NCBI GenBank assembly: GCA_003184365.1
Contig: NKYR01000035.1
Coordinates: 270,717-334,716 of the forward strand
Direction: 5' to 3'
From: Evernia prunastri
Taxonomy: Eukaryota > Ascomycota > Lecanoromycetes > Lecanorales > Parmeliaceae
Length of the DNA: 64,000 bases
In this document: one piece after another, positions 11,477 to 20,753 of the stretch
Numbering within the stretch: the first letter of the stretch is position 1
Layout of the letters: each line of letters begins with the position of its first letter
Program-made: the position numbers and the translations under genes
The notes under the pieces: generated by a model
Told to the model about the DNA's origin: nothing
What the model saw: the letters and a program-made list of their open reading frames with translations, nothing else
Database searches by the model: none

Positions 11477-13273
11477 ATGCCCAGAGGCCCAAAGAAGCGG
11501 AAGCCGACAGTCAAAAGTTTCAACACAGTACCAAACCCTAAGAAGCAAGTCGTCCTCACCACCAAGAATTTGACCACGATCAAGGTCAAGCACCCAGCAT
11601 GGTCTGCCCCAAATATGCGCCAGCAAAGTATCACGCAGATGGATCCACTACGAGACTATTACCATCCAGAGCTCGATAATGAAGTTTTGAAGACAGATGA
11701 AGAGGAAGATAGCTACGTAGCCTCGCCCACAAGAAACAAGAGGCGGAGGGTTACTCCAGAGAAGCAATACTCTCGCAAAATTGAGACAAGGAGTGCAAAG
11801 AGGCAGGCTGCCAAGGAGGAGCCTGCAATTGAAGAACAGGAAAACCAAGTTATTCTTCCATCTCCAGGAGTTGAAGCAAAAGCCCATATGCTTAGAGCAA
11901 AAATGTCTACTGCTATGCTACCGCCAAATACACCGGTGTCTTTAAGGAGAAAGGAAATTCCCTCATCGCAATCTCCAGCAGATACCCCTTTCTCGGCACA
12001 AAGTCGCCAATCTCTACGTGATTATACGAGGTCTCCACTGAAAGAGAAGTCTACAAACATTGATTCGTCTTTGAAATCACCGATGAAAGGAGCTCGGTGG
12101 TCGAAGGTATTAGAGGTGGCAGATAGTATGGAAACTGAGGACGAGGATAGTCCGCCCCCGGTGAGAGTTGAGTCGACGAGTGGATTTGTTGGGTCTATCG
12201 CAGAGCCGGAACATATTGCGGGAGAGGAACCTCAGCTTCCGTCCCATGCATTCTCAGTCCATGTAGATGACTTCAATGAAAGGCTTAGGGCCGCTCAAAG
12301 ACCGGTCAAGGAAGTCCAAAATTCAAGTCAAAGCAGGCTTAGACACGAGGTTGTCGATTCTACAGACGAAGAAAATGATAACGAAGAGGCCGAGGCCTTC
12401 AATGCCGGCTTAGAAACACAGGCTGCTCTCGCAAGTACCGATTTTTCACAGAAGGGTTCGGGTCAATCGTCTAAACCGATGCCGACTACCTTGAGACCTG
12501 CGAGAGATGAGGCTGAGCTTCCACCCGTTCAAAGAAATGCTTCGGCATCGCCAGACCCTCTGAATGCTCAAACCCGGTCAGCTAGGCAGAGCAATGTGGA
12601 AAACCATATTCAGGTTCACAGCCCTAAAAAGGTCGAGTTCGTCGATCTCGCTAGTTCGGACCCTCCATGTCCAACCACGCCGTCACCCCTCCGCGAGCGC
12701 CCCTCAGACCCCGAAGAAGCCTCTGCTCAGCTGTTCGCTGATCTCCGCCGCGACACGCAGCCAATGGGTCTCCAGACCGAATCTCAGTACGAGCAAGGAT
12801 GGACCACCTATACCCCAGCCGACGACATAAACTCAGATCTCGAGCCAGTTCCTTACTCCGGAAAGCCCGTCGAACCGCCCTCATCTGGGGTCATGACCGT
12901 CCCCACCCAATTCATCCGCCCACCAATCTCCACCCCCCCAAAATTTTACAAGGCGCCCGTTCCACCCTCTCAGGCTACCACCGTAGACCTCACGCAGCCC
13001 TCGCCCCGTAATGTGACATCGTCGTCCCAGGCCGTCACTCAGCGGTCATCAAGGAACTTGCACTCGTCGTCTCAAGCGCATCCATCATCGCCTCCGCCTA
13101 TGCCACCGCCTTCGAGCTCGCCGTTGGAGAGTCGAAAGCTGGATCCGTGGGCCGGGTACAAGTGGGATGGCGTCAGGCTTACCGAGAGTCAGTTATTGCC
13201 GGATAGTTTGCTGGAAGACAGTCAGGTTGGGCCGCCGCCGTTGAGTCAGGAGGGTTGGGCCGAGGAGCTGTGA
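11477..13273 (+). CDS. Hypothetical disordered nuclear-type protein, 598 aa
   Basis: This is an intron-less frame. I start it at 11477 because that Met begins a basic segment (MPRGPKKRKPTVKSF) typical of a nuclear signal, whereas the upstream extension overlaps the rad4 promoter. I do not recognise the family. The sequence is rich in Ser, Pro, Gln and charged residues, with several basic clusters (RNKRRR), many SP and SQ sites, and a long Pro/Ser tail. Two parts look more ordered: an N-terminal block around IKVKHPAWSAPNMRQQSITQ and a C-terminal block (LDPWAGYKWDGVRLTESQLL) ending in an acidic tail. Basic clusters and SP/SQ sites suggest a phosphorylated nuclear protein. That is inference only. 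Confidence 0.7.
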   Translation: MPRGPKKRKPTVKSFNTVPNPKKQVVLTTKNLTTIKVKHPAWSAPNMRQQSITQMDPLRDYYHPELDNEVLKTDEEEDSYVASPTRNKRRRVTPEKQYSRKIETRSAKRQAAKEEPAIEEQENQVILPSPGVEAKAHMLRAKMSTAMLPPNTPVSLRRKEIPSSQSPADTPFSAQSRQSLRDYTRSPLKEKSTNIDSSLKSPMKGARWSKVLEVADSMETEDEDSPPPVRVESTSGFVGSIAEPEHIAGEEPQLPSHAFSVHVDDFNERLRAAQRPVKEVQNSSQSRLRHEVVDSTDEENDNEEAEAFNAGLETQAALASTDFSQKGSGQSSKPMPTTLRPARDEAELPPVQRNASASPDPLNAQTRSARQSNVENHIQVHSPKKVEFVDLASSDPPCPTTPSPLRERPSDPEEASAQLFADLRRDTQPMGLQTESQYEQGWTTYTPADDINSDLEPVPYSGKPVEPPSSGVMTVPTQFIRPPISTPPKFYKAPVPPSQATTVDLTQPSPRNVTSSSQAVTQRSSRNLHSSSQAHPSSPPPMPPPSSSPLESRKLDPWAGYKWDGVRLTESQLLPDSLLEDSQVGPPPLSQEGWAEEL

Positions 13274-13982
13274 GTGCTGTGGAGGAGAGGGGTCGATGCA
13301 ACGGTGCATGGAATATCATGGCTAATGTATGCATAGCGAGGATTGGTAGCATAGCATTGAATGAACGTGAGAACGAAGCAAGTCTGCAGTCCCACGATTC
13401 TCAATCATCTCAGGCTTGGCGAATCGGGGAATAAAGACTCCTTTCACCTGGCAACGTGTGATTTCCTACCGATTGTATTCAGAAGTGACTTTCCGCTTAG
13501 GAGGCCATGACATTCCCAGATTGAAGCTTTCCGAGTCTGCGAGCAGGCATACATCCAGGGGATATTGGTCTCGGCACTACATAACAAGAAAGATGGACCT
13601 GGACCCGTTCAGCGGGCTATGAGAACGGAGGAGGGGTCTAGGGAGGTCTGTAGTCCGTCCAGCTCAGCTCAATCATGTATGAAACTTCGCCTTCCTACAT
13701 ACTCCTTGCTTCCTCTCTTGTCATATACCGAACGTTATGTACGTCGCCAGTTCAGCTGCACTATCCTGCGCGAGTGGGATAGTATCTCTTTTGGACGGGC
13801 ATAGATAGATAGGCTTCAGGATTGGAGCCCCTGTGTTTCCTGGATGTTGATGATCGGACTGGGACTGGGCTGGGCTGGGCTGGGCTGGGCTGGGCTGGGC
13901 TGGGCTGGGCTGGGCTGGGTTGGGTTGGGTTGGAAATAAGCAATCTTTGAAACTGCGAGCATATTCTTTCTCTGCCTTATCA
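13274..13982. other. Convergent intergenic region with a pentanucleotide repeat
   Basis: This 3'-to-3' spacer lies between the 598-aa gene (plus) and bfr2 (minus). Apart from the (TGGGY)n repeat at 13866-13930, I see no gene. Open frames reading through the repeat encode only Pro-Ala-Gln-Pro-Ser type repeats and are artefacts. Confidence 0.6.
13866..13930. repeat. (TGGGC)10(TGGGT)3 tandem repeat
   Basis: There are ten perfect copies of the 5-mer TGGGC followed directly by three copies of TGGGT, 65 bp in all. The strand is strongly G-rich with regularly spaced GGG runs, so it could form G-quadruplex structures. It lies about 50 bp beyond the stop codon of bfr2, in the shared 3' region. Confidence 0.95.
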
Positions 13983-15787
13983 TTATCCAAACAACCTCAA
14001 CCCTACTGCTCCTTCCATCTCCCCCTCGTCCTCCTCACCCTCAATCCCCTCCACATCATCAACGCCATCAATGCCCTCATCCTCACCCAACCGCACTTTC
14101 CTCCCGAACAAACTCCCGAACAACTCCGTCCTCTGTCTCTCGCCCCAGCTGCCTAGATCCTCCGGCGCCATGAAATTCTGCAGTTTCTCTTGCACCGTGT
14201 ATCTCATTTTCCGCCCCTTGCTCGCTTTCGTGTCGACGGGTTTCTTCACTTTGAATTGCCTACTGCTTGGCAAAGATGTCCCGTTGGAAGTGATGGCGGC
14301 CAGGGGTGCTCCGCCGGCTGTGGTGGAATCGGCCATGCGCTGGTCGACTAGTTCGCGGAGTAGGAGGGTATAGAAATCTGCATCGTCGTAGATGGAGGGG
14401 TCTGAGAGGATGCGGGAGGCGGCTTGGATCGGGGCGCAGCTTCGTGGTACTTGCGTCTTTGCCAGTAGTTTTACTGCACTTGAGCCCGAAAGGTGCTGGT
14501 CTAGGACGCTCGTGAGAGGTTGTTGGGAGGGTGTTTGGGAGAATTTGTGGGCGCGTGGGATGGCGATGGCGGGATTAGTCTTGTGAGACCATTTTGTCAG
14601 AGTGGCGCGGCGCTTGGGGATATTGTCGGCTTCGTATTCTTGCATCTTTTGCCACAGGGTTGAAGAGGGTCTAATTCGGGTCGAGGAAGACGGGAGGGCG
14701 GAGGGAAGGCTTTTAGATGTGGACGGTTGAAGAGAGGAGCGGAGCTCAGAGATGCTGTCAAATAACCTCAGCGCAGCCCTTTCAGCCGCTTCAATGGCTT
14801 TAGAGTGATCTTTCGATCCACCAGCGGAGTCGTCCATGGAATTCGTGGCTATGAGCGCTTTCTGGAGCTTGATGCGTGTGTTCAATAGAGAGTCGAAGGT
14901 GGTATGTTGGTGTTTGATGGCTCGGCCTTTCGTTACGTCTGCTTTTGCGGCTTTGGAAAGCGACGCTGCTACTGTCTTTTGCTCCTCGGCCATCATTTTT
15001 CGGAGAGCTGCCCGATCGTCCGCTTTCGGCTCTGTGGGACCATCGCTGACGCTGGTGTCCTTGCTGTCACCGTTACTATCTGAAGCATCCTCATCCTCCA
15101 TCTCGGCATCATCTGAATCACCTTCCTCCTCTTCAACCGCACTCTCTGAAGTATTGATTTCATCATCCATGGCTTCATCCTCGGAGCCTCCGTCTTCCGA
15201 GTCATCTCCATTATCCTCTTTCCCATTCGCTCTTGATACCCCACTGTCCCTGAAGGAGAATTTACTAAACTTCTCTTCATCCCCGCTCTCAAAGGCTTCA
15301 TCGCTATAGATCTCTTCATCCTCACCCGGTTGCTGCTCGTCTAGGTCTTCATCCGGGTCTGCGTATTCAGCGCTACCGGAGTCCTCCTGCTCGCTATGGC
15401 TGGCGAATGGGTCGTTTTCGCTTTCCTCCTCTAAGAGTGCATCTCTGCTAATGCTCGCACCTGTATATTGCAATCCGAGGTCAAGGCCATTCGGCTTTCG
15501 AAGCTTGCTCTTCCTAGCTGTTGTTAGCGAGCCCGGTATGTGGTCTTGAACCGAAAAGGCGTACCCAACATCCACGTAGTGTCCACGAGCCTCAGCCAAG
15601 TCCTCGTCGTCATTAACCGAATCGGAGCCATTGTCGTCCTTGAATTGCCCAGCATCGTCTTCTGGATCGAGCTCTGCAACAGATTAGACCTGGCCAAACG
15701 GACGGGATCGCATTAACCTTTTGGGGCAGGATCCTCTAGATCCGCCAGCTGCTCTGCCCAAGATCTGGGCATTTTAACTTTCGCCAT
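13983..15787 (-). CDS. bfr2: Bfr2/AATF ribosome-biogenesis protein
   Basis: There are two exons, 15787-15718 and 15673-13983, with a 44-bp intron. The product is 586 aa. Bfr2 (AATF/Che-1 in animals) is a nucleolar protein of the small-subunit processome needed for early 18S rRNA processing. The N-terminus (MPRSWAEQLADLEDPAPK) is completed only by the short first exon. A long Asp/Glu/Ser tract occupies residues of about 75-210. The AATF core follows (KAL..ATNSMD, then SWSHKTNPAIAIPRAHKF-like KWSHKTNPAI). The C-terminal TRAUB part shows DFYTLLLRELVDQRMAD and RKMRYTVQEKLQNFMAPED. Length and domain order match the family. It is convergent with the upstream disordered-protein gene. Confidence 0.93.
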
Positions 15788-16157
15788 GAGCGAATCTACA
15801 GAGTACGGACCGCGTTAATGGTGATGGACTTAACGAGTTGTAAATGGTAATTGGCTCGATTGGTATTTGAAAAAGTTCGTGGCGACTATCACCCGCGTAA
15901 AAAGCGGCTAAAATAACGGTTCTGCAATCGATGTTGCCCCAAATTTCAATTTTTTCGACAGGTCAAATACAGAAAGTGCATGTATCTTGGTAATGTGATA
16001 CTGAGCTACGATTGAATCAGTCGCGACATTTACACCATCTACTTACGCTGCCCAAAGTGAGTCTGTACATATGATATCCTGGAGAAAAGAATACTTAAGT
16101 AGCTCTCGGCGCTCAGACTCCGAAAGCCAAAAGTCGCCGCCAAAGGACCCCTTCTTC
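15788..16157. other. bfr2 upstream region
   Basis: This 370-bp AT-rich stretch lies between the bfr2 start codon and the left end of the Tc1/mariner relic. It presumably holds the bfr2 promoter. No other gene is visible. Confidence 0.5.
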
Positions 16158-16439
16158 TATTATGAGTTGCAAAATGAATAAGATTGCTTGGCAAAATCCA
16201 TCGCGCCCCGCCTCCGATAATTTCTTACTCGATCTCATAGAAATATATAGAGAATTCGCTTTCAATGGCCAACCACCACATTTAAATTATCTAAATTCCT
16301 GCTCGAAGGCCTCTATTTCACCGTCAAATATATAGCCAGCTGAACTATGTTTAAAATGCTCCACAGCAAACCTGTCACAGCCACTATTCTCAACTGCATA
16401 CCGCAGAAATCTCTCGAAATCGTTCTGAAAGACGTGTCG

Positions 16440-17020
16440 AAAGTCTTCAAAATAACGTCGCATTCAGACCTTCAAAACACTGAACGAGAGCTTAATTGAA
16501 TTGTAGTCAGATGAGTAAGAAGGGAGATACTTGACGAGATATCTCTTAGTCTGAATAGCCTCAATAATGCGTGAATCGACGTAAACACTGACGTTGTCTA
16601 GAACTATGATACTACGCTCTTCAAGATACTCGTTGCACAGTGATAGTAGTCGATTGATTAGTCAGTCAAAAATATCATCTTTCTTGTAATAGCCTCTTTT
16701 GATTTCGATGCAGAACAAATAATCAGCAGTGATATATGCAGATAGAACACTGATCGAGTCATCTCTTGTCATATCGTCGCGATATCAAGCAGAATCATCA
16801 ATGAGAGCATAGGTCATAGACCGCCACATTATTTGCAGCTTAAACAGCGTCTCGTCGATAAATATCAGCTGTTCAACCTTTATCTGACTCGCAAATGTCT
16901 ATCATCCGACGCGTAGTTTCTCGCTCTGAAAATCTATACGTTAACTCTTCTTACGACTTATTTCAGCGTTCTTTAAAACCCTCGAAATCGTCGACTTATA
17001 AACTGTTACGGAGAATCCTA
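16440..17020 (-). pseudogene. Tc1/mariner transposase remnant (DDE_3-type)
   Basis: Reading the minus strand from about 17020 to 16440 gives a helix-turn-helix piece (VYKSTISRVLKNAEISRKK), then after a frame break VEQLIFIDET, which carries the first catalytic Asp. Next comes ISVLSAYITADY and then IIVLDNVSVYVDSRII with the second Asp. YLVKYLPSYSSDYNSIKL corresponds to the family's YLPPYSPDLNPIE end of the catalytic domain. In that last motif Glu is replaced by Lys. In-frame stops interrupt the frame at least three times. It cannot make an active transposase. Confidence 0.85.
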
Positions 17021-17291
17021 CACAGAAGCCTTGCAGGGCTAGAGCTTTCGCATTAGGCATGGTTGCCGATCTTCTCCGCATACTTTATGCATCTTGCAGG
17101 CAGATAGACTCATCATCTTTACACATACCACCAACCACCATATTATCATATAGATTGTTACGAGTGTGTCAAGCAGGCACTTGGCAAGTAGCCCTATGGG
17201 CTAGAGTCTTGGCACACTCTCCCACTATATGTACCATAGTTCCTAGAGATAGCAAGTTCCTTCCTCATCAATAGAATCTTGGTCAACCACC

Positions 17292-17516
17292 TGTCAGAAC
17301 CGTGCCCAGAGTCAAGTCTAATGGGGGTAAATTGAATAAGACAACTAGATAAAGAGCGAATATATACACAGGAGAAGAGCGCTTAAATACTAGGAAGAAT
17401 CCCCGCTAGCCTATGTGATAATGAGAATGTGTCAATGACCAATAAATACTCTATGTGCCTGACACATAGCCATAAACACTCCCTTTGTACCTGACAGCTA
17501 GGGTACGTCCGTAACA
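17292..17516 (-). mobile_element. Solo LTR of a copia-type retrotransposon with 5-bp target duplication
   Basis: These 225 bp begin with TG and end with CA (TGTCAGAACC...CCGTAACA on the + strand). They are flanked on both sides by the perfect 5-bp duplication CCACC (17287-17291 and 17517-17521). A near-identical 225-bp copy lies at 63169-63393, where it adjoins a polypurine tract that sets the element's direction as minus. Here there is no internal sequence, so this is a solo LTR left after LTR-LTR recombination. It sits inside the Tc1/mariner relic and therefore inserted later. Confidence 0.93.
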
Positions 17517-18137
17517 CCACCTAGGTATACTCCTAACATAGATTATCAATCCATATTATACTATCCTTTAACATAAACCTTAATCTTTCACTCTTTTTTC
17601 AGAAAACGCTTCAACTCGTTCTAATACAGTCACGACTTTTGACGTTGATACTTAAGTAGAGCCTTCAGAGCAGCGAATGAGAGACTACGACTTCGTTCTT
17701 GTATATAGAATTCACGAGAGATCACGATATTGTCATAGATCGTTAGGTTTCTTTCTCATCGATACCCCGTTACGCGACTGACGTTAGTATTCTCAGCTAC
17801 TGCATCAGATCGTCAATGAAATTCAAAAAGTAATTGAGCTCGCTGACGAACGTGAGATTCTTTTCTGAAGAGTGACATTGAAAATTGTAGAAATGACGAC
17901 ACGTCGAAGTCAAGAGTGGCTATAGAGGGTGACTACACGTCGGGATTAGTGACAAAACACCGAGAAAAGCGTGTATACTCACTATCGAAAGCTTCACGAT
18001 TACTTAGCGCGTGTGGTGTAGATAGGTAGATGTTTGGAGGAAGTTCTCTATGAATTTTGGTGAGATCGTCTAACAAATTTTCGGAGGGGGGGCGCAATGG
18101 ATTTTGCCAAGCAATCTTATTCATTTTGCAACTCATA

Positions 18138-18359
18138 ATAGCGCCATCCGTCATCCCGCGTCGGTCCCCAAAATCCAAAACCAAGAAATCTGATGCTCAA
18201 TCGCTCGTAAACAAACATCTTCTTAACCCTTCACACTCCAACTTCTTCTCCTCCACAACTTCCTAACCACTTTCAATCCTTCAAAAGGCATCCCCGCATA
18301 CCTATTTCTACAACACCTTACCCACATAATCCCCACAGCAAGCAAGCAACCAAGCAACC
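18138..18359. promoter_or_regulatory. Upstream region of the small membrane-protein gene
   Basis: This 222-bp C/T-rich leader lies between the transposon end and the ATG at 18360. Pyrimidine-rich tracts before the start codon are typical of well-expressed fungal genes. No discrete operator was recognised. Confidence 0.4.
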
Positions 18360-18779
18360 ATGTCCTCCCTCGTCTCCGGGATCTCCAACCTCTTCTCCTC
18401 CCTCTTCGAAATCCTCAGCGGCATCCTCAACAGCGTCTTCTCCGCCATCCAGTCCGTCTTCGGCCTCGCGCAAGACCTCATCAGCAGCATCTTCGACCTC
18501 ATGAGCGGGCTTGTGGGATTCGTGCTTGGTAAGTTCCGGGAAAACAACTTCCCCCCCCCCCACAACCTCCCTCTTTCTTTCCTCCCCCCCCCTGCCCGAT
18601 GGCTTGTCGAGCGTTTGTCGGATGGGGTCGGAAACGAGTGAGTGCTAACGCGAGGTGTTTTTTCTACTATAGGCAATATCGTCATTATCGGCGTCCTGGT
18701 CGCGGTCTACGTCGGCTACTCCGCGTACAGGCAGAAGAATCAGGGGGGTGGGATCACGGGGGGAACGAAGAGGTCTTAG
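18360..18779 (+). CDS. Small hydrophobic membrane protein, 91 aa
   Basis: There are two exons, 18360-18528 and 18673-18779, with a 144-bp phase-1 intron. The product is 91 aa. It has an amphipathic N-terminal half with regularly spaced Phe/Leu/Ile and Ser (MSSLVSGISNLFSSLFEILS). A clear transmembrane segment spans the splice (LVGFVLGNIVIIGVLVAVYV). It ends in a short polar, Gly-rich, basic tail. Similar short conserved hypothetical membrane proteins occur in filamentous fungi. I know no function for them. Codons are strongly C-ending (ATC, CTC, TTC), unlike most neighbours, which suggests high expression. The intron holds two C-runs that could cause sequencing length errors, but they do not affect coding. 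Confidence 0.8.
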
Positions 18780-19186
18780 GTGGCGCGCGCGAGCTGAGGT
18801 GGACGGAGGCTGGAATGGCGCATGCCAGGTGGTTGTGCAGCTGTTGCGAGCGAGCGGGTCAACACGTAAGGGATGGAGTAGCGTGGTTGGATCAGTTCTC
18901 TAAGTAGTATAGATACCCTTCTTGCTGTTTGGTCATGCACGATTGTCTAGGGCCATGATACTATAAGTTTTCGGTTTGTCATGTTGATATCCTGGTGAAC
19001 ACTGATTGCTTTCGTAGGAACGTTTCATAAGATGTCTTCGTAACTAGCCTTAATCCTCTAAGCTTGATATCCTCCGCAATGCGAGCAACGCGTACCGATA
19101 TCTATACACATGATGAAGCACAAATGCGAGCGACTATCGTAACTCGTAGCTTATTAGCCTACAGGCATTCCGCCTCAATATTGATG
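18780..19186. other. Convergent intergenic region
   Basis: This 407-bp 3'-to-3' spacer lies between the small membrane-protein gene and the copper-fist gene. No coding or repeat feature was recognised. Confidence 0.6.
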
Positions 19187-20753
19187 TTATTGCTCCCAAT
19201 CATCCTCCACTTTGCATTCCGGTACCAGAGAGTCTTCAGAGGAGTCAAAGTGTTTAGCCCATACGTGATCTCTGTCAATCGCTCGCGGGGGCAATTTTAG
19301 CCCTCCCATTGCCGCAGTCTGGGTTTCTGGGTGCGCCATCCTCTGTGCGTCGTGCACCGTGAAGCCGTGTTTTGCAAACGCCTCAGATCGCAAGGGCATG
19401 CCAGCAGTCGGTTCTTCAAATTCGGTTGGGGAGGCCGTGGTGCCAATGAAATTAACGTCGCGTTCACTGAGTTTGTTTGAAGCCAGCACGGATGTATGGG
19501 ATGGGTCCGGAAAAGAGGAAGAACTCGGAGGATAAGAAGGAGAGCTTGTAGGGTTGTAGCTGAGCGATTCTGCTGATGAAGAATCTATGTTGTTGTAATT
19601 GAGCTCTTCGGCCGACGTAGATGCAATCTCGGGCCTGAGGGATTGACCACGAGCGTTGTGGGAGACGTAGTCGTCGACTTCGGAAAGGTCGCCGGAGGAT
19701 GAGGTCGTCAGACCTGGCCGACCGACATTGCTGTGCTCAAAGCTCGCATATGATGGCGGTTGACTGTATGCTGAGGAGTACGCCCCATCTAACGGCAGGT
19801 CCACGGCGGACCAGTCCACCGCAGGCATGTTCATACCAGCGGAAAGTGCTGGCAGTTCCTCATGGGATGTGGAGTAGTAGTTTTCGAAACTTCTTGGCGA
19901 TTGAGAGTAGTCTTCGGTGTACTGGCCCCGAACATTGTCGTATCCAGCATAAGACAGATCCAAAGGTGGTAGATCTCCGTTGCTGTCCCGGAATCGGGCA
20001 GTGCTTCGCTCTGGGGATCCATGTTCGGATTTGACCCGTCTTACGTCTTGCAGGGCGCTCGTAATCGAATCATGTAGCTGAGAATGTGCCTCCTCTTTCT
20101 TTCTGATCAGCGGCAAGCTGTCTGTTGAGCGATGAGCTGTGTCATTGCCAGGTACGCTGTGAGGAATCGGGATTTTGTAGGGCAATCCGCATTTGTGGGC
20201 CGAATCGTTGTGTTTGTGTACGGGCTTGTGATGTCCGTTGGTGAAGACGGTCAAAGAGTTTTCGGAGTCGGCCTTGAGCAAACGGGGCTTTCGAGAGCTT
20301 GTAGACCTCCCAAGTGGCGCAATTGGCATATCGATTTCCGGCACCGGATCGAGGTATTCTTTTTTGATAGCGCAAGTACATCGAGCCCCATGGCTACAGC
20401 AGCACGTCTTGCGGTCTTGTACAACAGGATCGGACGCTGCTTCTGATTGAAACTCCACCAAGCCTCCATTATCATTGCAATCGTCCTTGCCGTGTGGTTT
20501 AGCTCCGCATTCGCACTGTACGTGGGAGGCACGAGCCTTGCGGAGACCTCTGCAGTGTGGGCATTGTGAGACAGGGCGACCCTTTTTGTTGATGTGCGTA
20601 AGCTGTCGGTCTTAGGCGACTGTCAGCAAGGCCCATGGCTAGACCCTCCCTGAGAGAGGGAGAGCTCGAAGGCTTACCCGAGTGCTGGCAGGTGCTGACT
20701 CGGTGGCCTCTTACACATGCTTCGCAAGCGTACTTCTCGCCGTCAATTAACAT
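19187..20753 (-). CDS. Copper-fist transcription factor (Mac1/Cuf1/GRISEA type)
   Basis: There are two exons, 20753-20678 and 20610-19187, with a 67-bp phase-1 intron inside the DNA-binding domain. The product is 499 aa. The copper fist occupies residues 1-40: MLIDGEKYACEACVRGHRVS gives zinc ligands C10 and C13, C22 and H24 follow, and HINKKGRPVS carries the KGRP minor-groove motif. Further C/H residues extend to about residue 70. A cysteine cluster of the CCCSHGARCTCA type at residues 95-105, followed by LDPVPEID, matches the copper-sensing motif of fungal Mac1/GRISEA-like regulators. The remainder is Ser/Pro-rich. Such proteins activate copper uptake genes when copper is low, or detoxification genes when it is high. 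The sequence alone does not decide which. Confidence 0.92.

Larger units (their letters stand above)
16160..18137 (-). mobile_element. Decayed Tc1/mariner DNA transposon with nested solo LTR
   Basis: The two ends are inverted copies of each other. The + strand at 16160 and the complement ending at 18137 both read TTATGAGTTGCAAAATGAAT and stay near-identical for about 45 bp, then similar to about 110 bp. A TA dinucleotide flanks each end (16158-16159 and 18138-18139), which is the target-site hallmark of Tc1/mariner. The length is 1978 bp, or about 1750 bp without the nested LTR, which is normal for the superfamily. The inside encodes, on the minus strand, recognisable but broken transposase (see 16440-17020). 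The region is AT-rich with many stops. Two in-frame TGA codons could come from CGA by C-to-T change, as expected of repeat-induced point mutation. Confidence 0.85.

Noticed and set aside
14836..15309. 157-codon plus-strand frame, Ser/Leu-rich
   Set aside because: It is antisense to the acidic Asp/Glu/Ser tract of bfr2, which reads as Ser/Leu-rich on the other strand.
18318..18685. Two minus-strand frames over the small membrane-protein gene
   Set aside because: They are antisense to a spliced gene with a clear membrane span, and rich in Glu/Asp/Ala as expected for a shadow.
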